64,000 bases of DNA from CAVZMI01 sp050011775 (GTDB lineage: Bacteria; Bacteroidota; Ignavibacteria; UBA10030; CAVZMI01), in NCBI GenBank assembly GCA_050011775.1, contig JBEKIL010000015.1, positions 1-64,000 on the forward strand. The letters run 5' to 3'. Under the pieces are notes generated by a model. It made no database searches, was not told the origin of the DNA, and saw nothing but the letters and a program-made list of their open reading frames with translations. Shown here in pieces: positions 51,907 through 60,941 of this stretch (its first letter is position 1; the number at the start of each line of letters is the position of its first letter). The position numbers were made by a program, and so were the translations under genes.

Positions 51907-51945
51907 AAAGGCGGTTCATTGCATATGAACCGCCTTTCGTTTTTA
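51907..51945. terminator. bidirectional terminator
   Basis: AAAGGCGGTTCA (51907-51918) pairs with TGAACCGCCTTT (51926-51937); T-runs lie on the plus side (CGTTTTT) and on the minus side (the complement of the A-run before it). It ends both the lipoprotein gene and the NifU-like/Mrp operon. Confidence 0.9.
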
Positions 51946-51958
51946 CATCTCTTTTTGA

Positions 51959-52210
51959 TTATACAGCTTCTACTCGTTTTACTTCGGGTATTTCACGCAT
52001 AAGCGCACGTTCAATCCCTGCACGAAGCGTCATCATCGCCATTGGACATGATCCGCACGCTCCAATAAGATGAACCGAGACAATTCCGTCATCGGTAATC
52101 TTGACAAGATCGACATCACCGCCATCGGCTTTAAGATAAGGACGGATTGACTCAAGAACTTTTTTCACTCGTTCCTGAAGTGTATCGCTTGTTTCATTAA
52201 TTGTATTCAT
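51959..52210 (-). CDS. NifU C-terminal-domain Fe-S scaffold
   Basis: An 83-residue NifU-like protein (Nfu type). Y-L-K-A-D-G-G-D-V-D-L-V and G-A-C-G-S-C-P-M-A-M-M-T-L-R-A-G-I-E carry the family's C-x-x-C that holds a [4Fe-4S] or [2Fe-2S] cluster. It lies 21 bases after mrp, giving an Fe-S delivery operon. AGGTACGGAG precedes the ATG. Confidence 0.93.
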   Translation of the reverse strand: MNTINETSDTLQERVKKVLESIRPYLKADGGDVDLVKITDDGIVSVHLIGACGSCPMAMMTLRAGIERALMREIPEVKRVEAV

Positions 52211-52230
52211 TGGGTTTCTCCGTACCTCTA

Positions 52231-53331
52231 TTAGCGAGATGCACCGGACATCTGTCCTGACTTTGTTGGAACAAGCGGAGCGTTGATAGTATGAATACTA
52301 AGCTGTGCAGCCATCGCCCGGGCAATCTTACGTATGATTTCGGAAAGTTCCGTATCGGTTTTGGCAATCACGATCGGTCTCCCGATGTCACTACCAATCC
52401 GGATATCGGTATGAATTGGTATTTCCCCCAAAAAAACAGTCTCAAGTTCTCTGGCAGTCCTTTTCCCACCACCATAGCTGAAAATCTCTTCACGATGCCC
52501 GCAATGTGAACAGATAAAATAACTCATGTTCTCAATAATACCAAGAATCGGAACATTGACTTTCCGGAACATCATAAGTCCTTTTCTGGCATCGGAAAGC
52601 GATATATCCTGCGGAGTTGTTACGATAACGGCACCTGTTAAGGGAATTGTTTGAACAAGCGTTAGTTGGACATCTCCGGTCCCGGGCGGAAGATCAAAAA
52701 GTAGATAATCGAGTTCTCCCCAGTCGACATCGGTGAGGAACTGTTTTACTGCACCACTCGCCATAGGCCCCCGCCATATTATTGCCTGCAACGGATCGAT
52801 AAGGAATCCAATCGACATGACTTTGACACCGTGGTTTTCCAATGGAATTATCTTGTTATTACGCAGTTTTGGTTTATCATCAATCCCCATCATAACAGGA
52901 ATGCTCGGACCATAGACATCGGCATCTACCAGCCCCACTTTTGCCCCATCACGTGCGAGAGCAACTGCCAGATTCACAGCTATTGTCGATTTGCCAACTC
53001 CCCCTTTTCCCGATGCAATCGCAACCGTATGTTTCACGCCGGGGAGAATTATCCCCGGTTGAACATTGTCACGACTTACGACATTCGACGTCATTGTAAC
53101 AGCGATATTTCCGACTCCCTCAATATTTTCCTTAATAACCCGAACACAGGAACTTTTCAATTCATCACGGACGGGACAAGCTGGAGTCGTAAGTTCGACG
53201 GTTACCGCTATATTGTTCCCATTAATAGTAATATCTTTCACAAAATTAAGTGTCACAATATCACGATTGAGATCAGGATCATGAACCTGTCTTAATGCCT
53301 CGAGTATATTTTCTTTGGTCAACGGCTTCAT
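52231..53331 (-). CDS. mrp: Mrp/ApbC Fe-S cluster carrier ATPase
   Basis: A 366-residue P-loop carrier. The N-terminal MIP18/DUF59 domain (about 1-85; D-P-D-L-N-R-D-I-V) precedes the Mrp domain, with deviant Walker A G-K-G-G-V-G-K-S-T (about 110-118), D-A-D-V-Y-G-P-S, and C-S-H-C-G for cluster binding. It transfers Fe-S clusters to apo-proteins. It is the first gene of the operon with the NifU-like protein. Confidence 0.94.
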   Translation of the reverse strand: MKPLTKENILEALRQVHDPDLNRDIVTLNFVKDITINGNNIAVTVELTTPACPVRDELKSSCVRVIKENIEGVGNIAVTMTSNVVSRDNVQPGIILPGVKHTVAIASGKGGVGKSTIAVNLAVALARDGAKVGLVDADVYGPSIPVMMGIDDKPKLRNNKIIPLENHGVKVMSIGFLIDPLQAIIWRGPMASGAVKQFLTDVDWGELDYLLFDLPPGTGDVQLTLVQTIPLTGAVIVTTPQDISLSDARKGLMMFRKVNVPILGIIENMSYFICSHCGHREEIFSYGGGKRTARELETVFLGEIPIHTDIRIGSDIGRPIVIAKTDTELSEIIRKIARAMAAQLSIHTINAPLVPTKSGQMSGASR

Positions 53332-53389
53332 TCGCTTCCTTTTTATGTACTACATCCGTAGAATAAGATATTGAAAAACAGGATAAGTA

Positions 53390-54625
53390 TCAATTTTTTC
53401 GGATCACTCCGAATTTCATTCCCACTTTTTTGAATGCCGCAAGTGCCCGATCGATGTCGTTTTTTTTCAATGCTGCAGATATTTGAGCCCGAAGTCGTGC
53501 CTCACCTTCCGGAACAACGGGATACCATAATCCTTTGACATAAACACCCTCTTTCAATAAAGCAGCCGCCATATCCTGAGCAAGTGCTGCTTCGCTGAGC
53601 ATAATAGGCACAATTGGGTGTGTCCCTTCAAGAATTGTGAATCCCAGTCTCTTAATCTCCTGACGGAAATACGCGGTGTTTTCATGCAATCGCCGGACTA
53701 TCGATTTATCCCTGGAGAGCAAATCGAAACTGGCTATGCACGCCATGACGATTGATGGTGGGAGTGAATTTGAAAAGATATACGTTCGAGCTTTCTGTCG
53801 CATATAATCAACAAGCTCTTTTCTTCCGGCAATATATCCTCCGGAAGCACCACCGATGGCTTTTCCCAGTGTACCTGTAATGATATCTACTTTACCCAGT
53901 ACATTAAAATGTTCGGGCGTGCCACGTCCGGTCTTTCCGACAACCCCGATCGCATGCGAATCATCGACAAAAAGAATAGCCTGATATTGCCGTGCAATTT
54001 CAACCAGCTTATCGAGTGGCGCAAGATCTCCTTCCATGCTAAAAACACCATCTGTCGCAATCATGCGGAAGCGATAATCCTTTCCTTTATCATCCTCAAG
54101 TTGGCGTACAAGATCGTTGAGATCGGCATGTTGATATATCTTGCGATCGCAGGTATCCGATCGGGTCAGGCGTTGTCCATCAATGATACTGGCGTGATTC
54201 AAACGATCACTATAGATGATATCCTTATAGCTTTCTGTCCCAAATTTTTCATTACTTAATGAAGCAAAAAATGCCTCGTTTGCCGTCCAGCACGAAGAAA
54301 AGAGAATCGCATCTTCAGTTCCAACAAACTTTGCAATTTTTTTTTCCAGGGTACGATGAATTGTCTGCGTACCGCATATAAAACGTACAGACGCCATTCC
54401 ATACCCATATTTCTTAATGCCTTCAATTGCAGACTTCTTGATGGCGGGATGATTTGCCATTCCGATATAGTTATTTGATGCAAGCATGATGACACTGCGT
54501 CCTTTGACCCGCACGACACCATCCTGCGGGCCTTCGAGTTCCGTCTCATACTTGTATGTTTTTGAGTGCCTGAGCTGATCAAGCTCAGCTGTAAGCAATT
54601 CATATAATTGTTGCATATATGTCAT
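53390..54625 (-). CDS. kbl: glycine C-acetyltransferase (2-amino-3-ketobutyrate CoA ligase)
   Basis: A 411-residue PLP enzyme of the alpha-oxoamine synthase family. A-S-N-N-Y-I-G-M, G-M-A-S-V-R-F-I-C-G-T-Q, D-D-S-H-A-I-G-V and T-L-G-K-A-I-G-G-A-S-G-G (PLP lysine) are visible. With Tdh it splits threonine-derived 2-amino-3-ketobutyrate into glycine and acetyl-CoA. Its ATG lies 17 bases after the tdh stop, fitting the classical pair. Confidence 0.93.
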   Translation of the reverse strand: MTYMQQLYELLTAELDQLRHSKTYKYETELEGPQDGVVRVKGRSVIMLASNNYIGMANHPAIKKSAIEGIKKYGYGMASVRFICGTQTIHRTLEKKIAKFVGTEDAILFSSCWTANEAFFASLSNEKFGTESYKDIIYSDRLNHASIIDGQRLTRSDTCDRKIYQHADLNDLVRQLEDDKGKDYRFRMIATDGVFSMEGDLAPLDKLVEIARQYQAILFVDDSHAIGVVGKTGRGTPEHFNVLGKVDIITGTLGKAIGGASGGYIAGRKELVDYMRQKARTYIFSNSLPPSIVMACIASFDLLSRDKSIVRRLHENTAYFRQEIKRLGFTILEGTHPIVPIMLSEAALAQDMAAALLKEGVYVKGLWYPVVPEGEARLRAQISAALKKNDIDRALAAFKKVGMKFGVIRKN

Positions 54626-54642
54626 TCCTTCCGTTGGATTTT

Positions 54643-55869
54643 CTACGGACGCAGTATCACTTTAAGTGCGTCGCCATTCATAATGGCTTGGAAGCCTTCT
54701 TCATATTTCTCGAGTAGTAAATCATGCGTGATGAATCCTGTCTCGATAAAGGTCTTTGCCAATCCTTTCCTCAGAATATGAGTCATCATATCCCATGTCT
54801 CCCAGACGCGGCGGCCGATCACTCCGTGAATTGTAACCCCTTTAAAGATAACATCTTTTGAAAAATCAACTACCATCATTCCACCCGGGAGACCGAGAAG
54901 TGACATACAGCCTCCCATCCTGAGCACTCTAAATGCATCGTCATATGCCTTGTAATTGCCGGACATTTCAAGCACGGCATCGACACCGACACCATTGGTC
55001 GCCTTTTTTACCGTTTTATAGAACCGATCTTTATCATTATCGATATGAACATCAAAACAATCGTCCGCCCCGTATAAACGCGCAAGTCGAAACCGTCCGT
55101 TCGCCAGTTTCTCGTAGGTGAACTCACCGTGTGACGCGTCAGTAACAAATATTTTTTTTGCTCCGGCTGATTTAGCAATTGCCGTTGCCATCAGCCCTTG
55201 AACACCGAGTCCGGTGATTGCAATTGTTTTTCCTCTGACGTTTGCCGATTGCACGGTATGCGTCGCATTCCCTATAGCATCCATAAATGCAATGACATCA
55301 GGGGGAATATCGCCCTTCTTGAATATTCTGATATTCTCCGCTGGTAGAACTATATACCGGGTGAATGCACCGTCATCTTGGATTCCACGTATAATGGTGT
55401 TGGAGCAGATATGTCTCTGCCCCGTCCGGCATTGATAGCATTTCCCGCATGTGACGTGCATTTCGGCCGTCGAATAAAAATGTTCTGATAGAAACTCCAG
55501 AAAATGAGTGTCTTTTGCCAGTCCCTTCGCCGAACGACCCTTGATGAATCTTTGAATTACCCTATCCCCCCTTGCCTCTGTAATGAGAAGCGCCGCAAGG
55601 TGAACTCGGGCCGCAGCCCCTGCCTCACTGAGTGTACTGCAAAATTCATGACCGATAATCACGTCGGGCTTCATCGCCACGGACATTGGGTCCCGTAGTG
55701 ATTCCTTCGAATTGTAAATACCAAGATCAGTCCCGCAGATGGCACTTGCAATTATCTGTAGCTTGACATCAGTATCTTTTTGAAGCGTCGGTATGGGCTT
55801 TTCAACAAATCGGAGTCCTGTTTCCCATTCTTTCCCCTGTTCAGGACGTTCCTTAATAATCGCTTTCAT
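54643..55869 (-). CDS. tdh: L-threonine 3-dehydrogenase-like, with insertion
   Basis: A 408-residue zinc medium-chain dehydrogenase. C-G-T-D (Zn Cys), G-H-E-F (Zn His/Glu), the structural-zinc quartet C-G-K-C-Y-Q-C-R-T-G-Q-R-H-I-C, and I-T-G-L-G-V-Q-G-L-M for NAD are all present. Compared with the E. coli enzyme, between G-H-E-F and C-G-K-C there are about 64 residues rather than 27, i.e. an extra ~37 residues, charged and helical (around residues 85-135); a second ~10-residue insert (H-G-E-F-T-Y-E-K) follows the NAD-binding strand. ATG 55869 is preferred over a TTG 24 bases upstream. The coupled kbl gene supports threonine as substrate. Confidence 0.85.
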   Translation of the reverse strand: MKAIIKERPEQGKEWETGLRFVEKPIPTLQKDTDVKLQIIASAICGTDLGIYNSKESLRDPMSVAMKPDVIIGHEFCSTLSEAGAAARVHLAALLITEARGDRVIQRFIKGRSAKGLAKDTHFLEFLSEHFYSTAEMHVTCGKCYQCRTGQRHICSNTIIRGIQDDGAFTRYIVLPAENIRIFKKGDIPPDVIAFMDAIGNATHTVQSANVRGKTIAITGLGVQGLMATAIAKSAGAKKIFVTDASHGEFTYEKLANGRFRLARLYGADDCFDVHIDNDKDRFYKTVKKATNGVGVDAVLEMSGNYKAYDDAFRVLRMGGCMSLLGLPGGMMVVDFSKDVIFKGVTIHGVIGRRVWETWDMMTHILRKGLAKTFIETGFITHDLLLEKYEEGFQAIMNGDALKVILRP

Positions 55870-55893
55870 GGTATTAGATTTCTCCTCGAACAA

Positions 55894-57252
55894 TCAGTGA
55901 TCCCTAATAAGTCGTACCGCGAACGATCCATCAATGCCATGAACACTTGGCAGGGTTTCAATACAACCTTCCGCATTAACGGCATCCACGTGAACATACT
56001 TTCGTGCATCGTCGACGATAAACTCCGGATGGGCATCACGAAATCGATGAATCAACTCGATATTCTCTTCGGGTTCGGTAGTACAGGTGCTATAAACAAG
56101 CACTCCTCCCGGTCTTACCAAATGTGCTGCATTGTGTAAAAGTCTTTTCTGTATTTCAACAAGTGCTGTAATATCTTCCGGTTCCCGTTTCCATTTAATA
56201 TCGGGTTTCTTTGTCAGTACACCGAGACCGGAACAGGGCGCATCCAGGAGAACCTTATCGGCGACACTACCGTCGTAGGTCGTTGCATCGGCTTCCATCG
56301 TTGAAATGATCGTTATTCCCAAACGTTCAGCCGCGCTCCGGATCATCCGCAGTTTTATATCGTACTTGTCAATTGCGATAACCTCTCCCTTGTTTTGCAT
56401 CAACTCTGCAAGATAGGTCGATTTACCGCCGGGTGCCGCACAGAAATCAATGATTCTCTCACCGGGTTGAGGTGAGACAAGCTGGCATACAAGTCCCGCA
56501 CTCTCATCCTGAACGGTAAATTTTCCCTCCTGAAACGCCGAATAGTTGCCGACATTCCCTAACCCTGAGACCCGAAGAAAAGTGGGAATATAGAGAGACC
56601 GAACGTAGTTGATATGAGCGGCATCAAAAAGGGTCGTGATCTCCTCAACTGTAGAACGGATTTGATTCACCCGTACAGTAATCGGAGGTCTTTCATTATT
56701 CGCTGCAAGGATCTTCTCCGTCTCCTCGATACCGTATCGCTCTATCCATCGACGCACAATCCATTGTGGGTGCGAATAGACGACAGACAGGTAGTGAATC
56801 GGATTTTCATCGGCCACCGGATAACGGATAGCGGCGACGTTGCGATCGATGTTTCTCAATACTGCATTGACAAGATCGGCCGATTTCTGTCCGCGAATTC
56901 TTTTAACCATCTCTACAGCTTCATTTACGGCAGCGGACGATGGAATGCGTTCGAGAAAAAGAATTTGATACAGGGCTACTCGAAGTGCATTCCGGACATT
57001 CACATTCGACTTCGGGTAATTTCCATGAAAGAATCCTGTAATAACCCAATCGAGTTTTAATTGCCATCGAAGAACTCCGTGCACAAGCTCGTTAAGAAGC
57101 CCTTTATCCAGATCATTCAGATCATCAGAGCGGAGTTCATTTTCGAGGAGTTTATCGAGATACGAGTCCGTACGTTCAACCCGGTTGAGTATTTTTACCG
57201 CAATTCCTCGAACGCTGTCATAAAGCGAGCGTTCGGCTGTCTCTGCTGTCAT
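55894..57252 (-). CDS. rsmB: 16S rRNA (cytosine-C5)-methyltransferase RsmB
   Basis: A 452-residue RsmB. An N-terminal NusB-like domain (about 1-140; L-D-K-G-L-L-N-E-L-V-H-G-V-L-R) is followed by the methyltransferase with C-A-A-P-G-G-K-S-T (SAM), D-A-P-C-S-G-L-G-V-L and V-Y-S-T-C-T-T-E-P-E-E-N (catalytic and release cysteines). It methylates C967 of 16S rRNA. ATG 57252 is used; TTG 57318 would extend by 22 residues. The small gene at 57365-57541 lies just upstream in the same orientation. Confidence 0.93.
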   Translation of the reverse strand: MTAETAERSLYDSVRGIAVKILNRVERTDSYLDKLLENELRSDDLNDLDKGLLNELVHGVLRWQLKLDWVITGFFHGNYPKSNVNVRNALRVALYQILFLERIPSSAAVNEAVEMVKRIRGQKSADLVNAVLRNIDRNVAAIRYPVADENPIHYLSVVYSHPQWIVRRWIERYGIEETEKILAANNERPPITVRVNQIRSTVEEITTLFDAAHINYVRSLYIPTFLRVSGLGNVGNYSAFQEGKFTVQDESAGLVCQLVSPQPGERIIDFCAAPGGKSTYLAELMQNKGEVIAIDKYDIKLRMIRSAAERLGITIISTMEADATTYDGSVADKVLLDAPCSGLGVLTKKPDIKWKREPEDITALVEIQKRLLHNAAHLVRPGGVLVYSTCTTEPEENIELIHRFRDAHPEFIVDDARKYVHVDAVNAEGCIETLPSVHGIDGSFAVRLIRDH

Positions 57253-57364
57253 TTGCTTACCCGGTCTATGATAATATGTATAATATTTTGTAAGACTACG
57301 CCGCTGTACATTTAACAAATTCCTTCTGAACCGAGTTCACCCTCCTTCCGGGAAGGGATTTATT

Positions 57365-57541
57365 TTAGATAAAGGACCGTAACTTTTGTACTTCACCGTT
57401 CATCATTTCTATGAAGTCATCGAGGGAGTCCATTTGGTATGAATTCACCGCGAAGGAAAACTGCTGGTATTTCGCTACGCTCCATCGTAACAAGTGCGAC
57501 TTGCCCACGGATTCATCATATTTATAAATACGAGCATACAT
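57365..57541 (-). CDS. small conserved-looking protein
   Basis: A 58-residue basic/acidic protein (M-Y-A-R-I-Y-K-Y-D-E-S-V-G-K-S-H, ending G-E-V-Q-K-L-R-S-F-I). I do not recognise it. It lies between the terminator of rpmE and the rsmB start; the composition and soluble amphipathic patterns look coding, but no strong ribosome site precedes the ATG (a TTG at 57574 would add 11 residues). Treat as possible. Confidence 0.45.
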   Translation of the reverse strand: MYARIYKYDESVGKSHLLRWSVAKYQQFSFAVNSYQMDSLDDFIEMMNGEVQKLRSFI

Positions 57542-57580
57542 ATGCGGCTTTGCAGGATAATTCAGGATCGACAATTGAAA

Positions 57581-57618
57581 AACAAAAAAACGGAATGGAG
57601 CATCTCATTCCGTTTTTA
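57581..57618. terminator. bidirectional terminator near rpmE
   Basis: AACGGAATG (57589-57597) pairs with CATTCCGTT (57606-57614), with T-runs on both sides (TTTTT on the plus strand, and TTTTTTTGTTTTT on the minus strand). On the minus strand it ends rpmE. Confidence 0.85.
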
Positions 57619-57652
57619 TTGTGCAACCTGCTGTACGGCGGCCGGCCATTAT

Positions 57653-57880
57653 CTACGAAGCCTGCGATGCCGTTTCCGTTGTTTTCTTTCCATATTTCCT
57701 GTTGAAGCGCTCGACACGTCCGGCCGAGTCTACCAATTTCTGACGCCCCGTAAAAAACGGATGGCACTGTGAACAAATTTCAACCTTGATATTACCGACT
57801 GTCGACCGTGTCTCGAATACATTTCCACAGATACAGGTAACGACCGATTTCTTATACTCAGGATGAATTGAAGCTTTCAT
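57653..57880 (-). CDS. rpmE: 50S ribosomal protein L31
   Basis: A 75-residue L31. M-K-A-S-I-H-P-E-Y, then C-I-C-G-N-V-F-E-T-R-S-T, I-C-S-Q-C-H-P-F-F-T-G and V-D-S-A-G-R-V-E-R-F are conserved, with cysteines forming the zinc-type site. GGGAG precedes the ATG. TTGCAA and TAAATT 17 bases apart upstream on this strand (near 57900-57940) may be its promoter. Confidence 0.94.
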   Translation of the reverse strand: MKASIHPEYKKSVVTCICGNVFETRSTVGNIKVEICSQCHPFFTGRQKLVDSAGRVERFNRKYGKKTTETASQAS

Positions 57881-57959
57881 TGAATCTCCCTATTTATAAT
57901 ATTAAGTATGAAAATTTAATGATTTTTTTTCAGAATTGCAACGAAGAAAAATGTTGAAG

Positions 57960-57987
57960 TTTACGGCCAATTTCGATACATTATACT
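57960..57987 (+). promoter_or_regulatory. probable promoter of porQ
   Basis: TTTACG (57960-57965) and TATACT (57982-57987) with a 16-base spacer lie just before the porQ ribosome site. The leader is very short. Confidence 0.4.
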
Positions 57988-58005
57988 TTATATAGAAGGA
58001 TGAAT

Positions 58006-58959
58006 ATGCGTCTTAATTCTTTGGTGGTATTACTATTTTATTTCATGGGAGTAATTTTTCTTTCGCTTCCCTGTCAGGCTGCGGATAATTCCACGTATGT
58101 TTTTTTAAGAACCGATGCAAGCGCACGGGCAGCCGGACTTGGCGGCAGTTTCGTAAGCATTGTCAATGACCCGAACGGCATCTTCGTCAATCCGGCCATC
58201 GTTGGTACACTTGAAGCCCGACAGATTTCGTTCGGCTTTTTTAAGAATCTCGTTGATATCAATGCCGGGACTGCCAGCTACGGACAAAACATTGAGGACT
58301 TTGGCTGGGTGGGTGGAGGAATACAATACGTGAACTATGGCTCGTTCACGCAGACTGATGAACTGGGAAACAGACTCGGGACGTTCACGGCGAATGATCT
58401 CGCGATCACACTCAATTACTCCAATCTCATGTACGAAAATCTTACGTACGGAATTAACGCAAAATTTATTTACTCATCCATCGCTGAATACACTTCCACG
58501 GCGGTCGGATTCGATATTGGATTCTTGTATAATATCCCTGATAAGCTGCTCACACTCGGTGTAAGTGCCACCAATATCGGACGGCAGACAAAATCATACA
58601 TCAGTACAAATGAGAATCTCCCATTTGATATTTCCATCGGAATATCGAAAAAGCTTGAACACCTGCCCCTCCTGCTTAATATCAATTTTCATCAATTGAA
58701 TTATGCCGAAAATTCTTTTATCGATCGTTTTAAAAGTTTTTCACTGGGAGGGGAATTCTCGCTCAGTTCTGTGGTAAAACTCCGCGTCGGCTATAACAAC
58801 CAACGCCGGCAGGATTTAAAACTCGGAACATCGGCAGGTATGGCCGGCTTTTCTCTCGGAGGTGGAATTCTTGTGAAGGGATACATGGTAGACTACGCGT
58901 ATAACTCATTTGGCGCTGTAGGTGCTACTCACAGGATTTCGATCTCGACCTCATTCTGA
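58006..58959 (+). CDS. porQ: PorQ-type T9SS-associated outer membrane protein
   Basis: A 317-residue exported barrel of the PorV/PorQ family (outer-membrane protein P1-like fold). The signal peptide ends near residue 25. Typical PorQ elements follow: Y-V-F-L-R-T-D-A-S-A-R-A-A-G-L-G-G-S-F, N-D-P-N-G-I-F-V-N-P-A, G-G-G-I-Q-Y-V-N-Y-G-S-F, N-I-G-R-Q-T, L-P-F-D-I-S-I-G-I-S-K-K-L and R-V-G-Y-N-N-Q-R-R-Q-D-L-K. It acts with PorU/PorV/PorZ in the sortase-like attachment of T9SS cargo, which matches the two T9SS-tagged proteins at 3197 and 11165. AGAAGG precedes ATG 58006; an ATG 6 bases earlier has no spacing. Confidence 0.88.
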   Translation: MRLNSLVVLLFYFMGVIFLSLPCQAADNSTYVFLRTDASARAAGLGGSFVSIVNDPNGIFVNPAIVGTLEARQISFGFFKNLVDINAGTASYGQNIEDFGWVGGGIQYVNYGSFTQTDELGNRLGTFTANDLAITLNYSNLMYENLTYGINAKFIYSSIAEYTSTAVGFDIGFLYNIPDKLLTLGVSATNIGRQTKSYISTNENLPFDISIGISKKLEHLPLLLNINFHQLNYAENSFIDRFKSFSLGGEFSLSSVVKLRVGYNNQRRQDLKLGTSAGMAGFSLGGGILVKGYMVDYAYNSFGAVGATHRISISTSF

Positions 58960-59013
58960 TTTTTTCATGAGCGTAGGATATGAAATGGTAAGTTTTAAAA
59001 CGATCATTTCACA

Positions 59014-59778
59014 TTAATGGGTGTGTATACCCGCGACAATTTCGAGTCCGCGAAGCGTTCCATAAAAAAGAAGCATCCCTATCAGGACAATAATCGGAGC
59101 AAGGCGATTTTCAGATTTGTTGATCTCGGGAACAAGATCGGTTGCACCGACATATGCTCCCGTTCCCGCCGAAAACGCAAACGCGATACCTGTGATTCTC
59201 ACATCAACGTTCGTTAAGATAAAGATCATACATGCTCCCAGCATTGTAGCAGCACCAAGACTATACGATGCCCATAATCGAAATTTCTTTGTATGGTCTG
59301 CCGAGAGCATGATCGAAGCAATAGTCATTCCTTCAGGAATCTTATGCAGCAGGACAGCAATAAAGATCAACAGTCCTACTAAATAATTGAAATGCATTCC
59401 GACAGAAATTGATAATCCATCAAAAAACGCATGGACAAAAAGTCCTGCATATGCAGAGAGACTGGCGATCTTCGAGACCATGACATCATGATGCGTTTCT
59501 TCACCAAAGTGGAGATGGCCGACTATGGTATGCTCGAACAAATGGATTACGGCATATCCGAGAATAATAAAGACTGCTGCGATCGCCCCGATTGCATCGA
59601 AACTCCTTGGAATTAACTCGCTGAAGACGAGCGCGAGGATGAATCCGGCACCAAGGGCAAGGAGATATTCCTGAAATTTCCGGGGCCATCGCTGCCGGAG
59701 AAGCACGATCGCTGCACCTATGATTTCAGCAAACGCTGCAATAAATCCGAAAAATAATATGATGGTGATGTCGGTCAT
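59014..59778 (-). CDS. ZIP family metal transporter
   Basis: A 254-residue ZIP-type divalent metal importer. V-H-A-F-F-D-G-L-S-I (about 115-124) and L-L-H-K-I-P-E-G-M-T-I-A (about 143-154) are the family metal-transport motifs of helices IV and V, and a His-rich cytosolic loop (H-L-H-F-G-E-E-T-H-H) precedes them. It uses one base of overlap with the TPR gene stop. It likely imports Zn2+ or Fe2+. Confidence 0.9.
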   Translation of the reverse strand: MTDITIILFFGFIAAFAEIIGAAIVLLRQRWPRKFQEYLLALGAGFILALVFSELIPRSFDAIGAIAAVFIILGYAVIHLFEHTIVGHLHFGEETHHDVMVSKIASLSAYAGLFVHAFFDGLSISVGMHFNYLVGLLIFIAVLLHKIPEGMTIASIMLSADHTKKFRLWASYSLGAATMLGACMIFILTNVDVRITGIAFAFSAGTGAYVGATDLVPEINKSENRLAPIIVLIGMLLFYGTLRGLEIVAGIHTH

Positions 59779-60941
59779 CAGTATTTAAATGGCGTTTTCG
59801 TGTATTGTTCGGCAAGGGCATGTGCATTTTCATAATCATTTAATATGATCACCTTTCGGTACTCTTGAAGTGCATAATCGCGCTTGCCCTGAAGATCGTA
59901 AATTTGTCCAAGTCTAAGATTCGTCATCGTCATGAAACCCGAAGGCCCGTTCTTTCGGTCAAGCGTCCGAGAAAGCGAATCACAGGCAAAGAAATGCGGA
60001 AGAGCCATTTCATATACCTTAGAGGTAAAATAATACATTCCAATATAATATTCTGCTTCCCGGACAACATTCATTGTATATCCGGTCATACCTTCGAGTC
60101 CCTTTTTCCGTATATCTGAAAAAACACGGAACACCTCGGGCCAGATTCCGGTTTGAACATAACACCGCCCTAAATATCGGGCAAATTGCGGGTTGTTTGG
60201 AAATCGGGCTGTAAGCTTCAATGCCGGCATCAAGGCGTTCGAGGGTTGATGTTCATAGTTAATGTACACCTCCATTAAAAAATATGATGCTTCTGCCGCG
60301 GCATATTTTGCCTTTTCAGACGCAAGGCGAAGTTCCCGTATTCCCTTTTCCTTATTCCCCGTCGGGAAAAAAATCATTAATGGCTTCAGAAACGGATATT
60401 CGTTGGGAACAACTTCTGCGAAATAATCATAGATACCCGTACCGAGCAAAACGTCATAATTATTCGGGTCCAGCTCCTGGATCTTTTGCACGATGGGAAG
60501 TGCGCGTCGACCGTCATTCGCCGCCCGCAGCCAATGACTCCGATGGGCATGAAGTCTGCCGCGGAATCCGATAGCTCCTCCCTTAAAAAAGAGTGCGGTG
60601 ATGTCGTTTGGATTTTCATCAAGACGTTCATCGCAGAGATCGATCACTTTGTCGAGCATGTCAAAGAAAGTATCGTCGCGCGATTCATCGTCAATATCGA
60701 TTAAAATTTTTTCCCACTCTACCATGGCCAGGAAAAAATGGCCTGCCGGATGTTTTGGCTTGAGCGCGACCAAGGCCTCAAATTCCCTCGTTGCATTGGG
60801 GAAATCAAGGTTATATACGGCGTTAATGCCCTGCTGTGTGTGAATATCGAATATTGAATCTGTATCCCATTGAGCAGGCGATACATTCACATAACAGCAT
60901 AGACCGATGCATAACCCGATAAGTATTTTTTGAAGATTCAT
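59778..60941 (-). CDS. exported TPR-repeat protein
   Basis: A 387-residue TPR-repeat protein with signal peptide (about 1-23, ending S-P-A-Q). Consecutive helical pairs contain A-T-R-E-F-E-A-L-V-A-L-K-P-K-H-P-A, D-I-T-A-L-F-F-K-G-G-A, N-P-Q-F-A-R-Y-L-G-R-C-Y and G-Q-I-Y-D-L-Q-G-K-R-D-Y-A-L-Q-E-Y. The cargo is unknown. It overlaps the CPBP gene by four bases at its start, and ZIP by one at its stop. Confidence 0.85.
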   Translation of the reverse strand: MNLQKILIGLCIGLCCYVNVSPAQWDTDSIFDIHTQQGINAVYNLDFPNATREFEALVALKPKHPAGHFFLAMVEWEKILIDIDDESRDDTFFDMLDKVIDLCDERLDENPNDITALFFKGGAIGFRGRLHAHRSHWLRAANDGRRALPIVQKIQELDPNNYDVLLGTGIYDYFAEVVPNEYPFLKPLMIFFPTGNKEKGIRELRLASEKAKYAAAEASYFLMEVYINYEHQPSNALMPALKLTARFPNNPQFARYLGRCYVQTGIWPEVFRVFSDIRKKGLEGMTGYTMNVVREAEYYIGMYYFTSKVYEMALPHFFACDSLSRTLDRKNGPSGFMTMTNLRLGQIYDLQGKRDYALQEYRKVIILNDYENAHALAEQYTKTPFKY

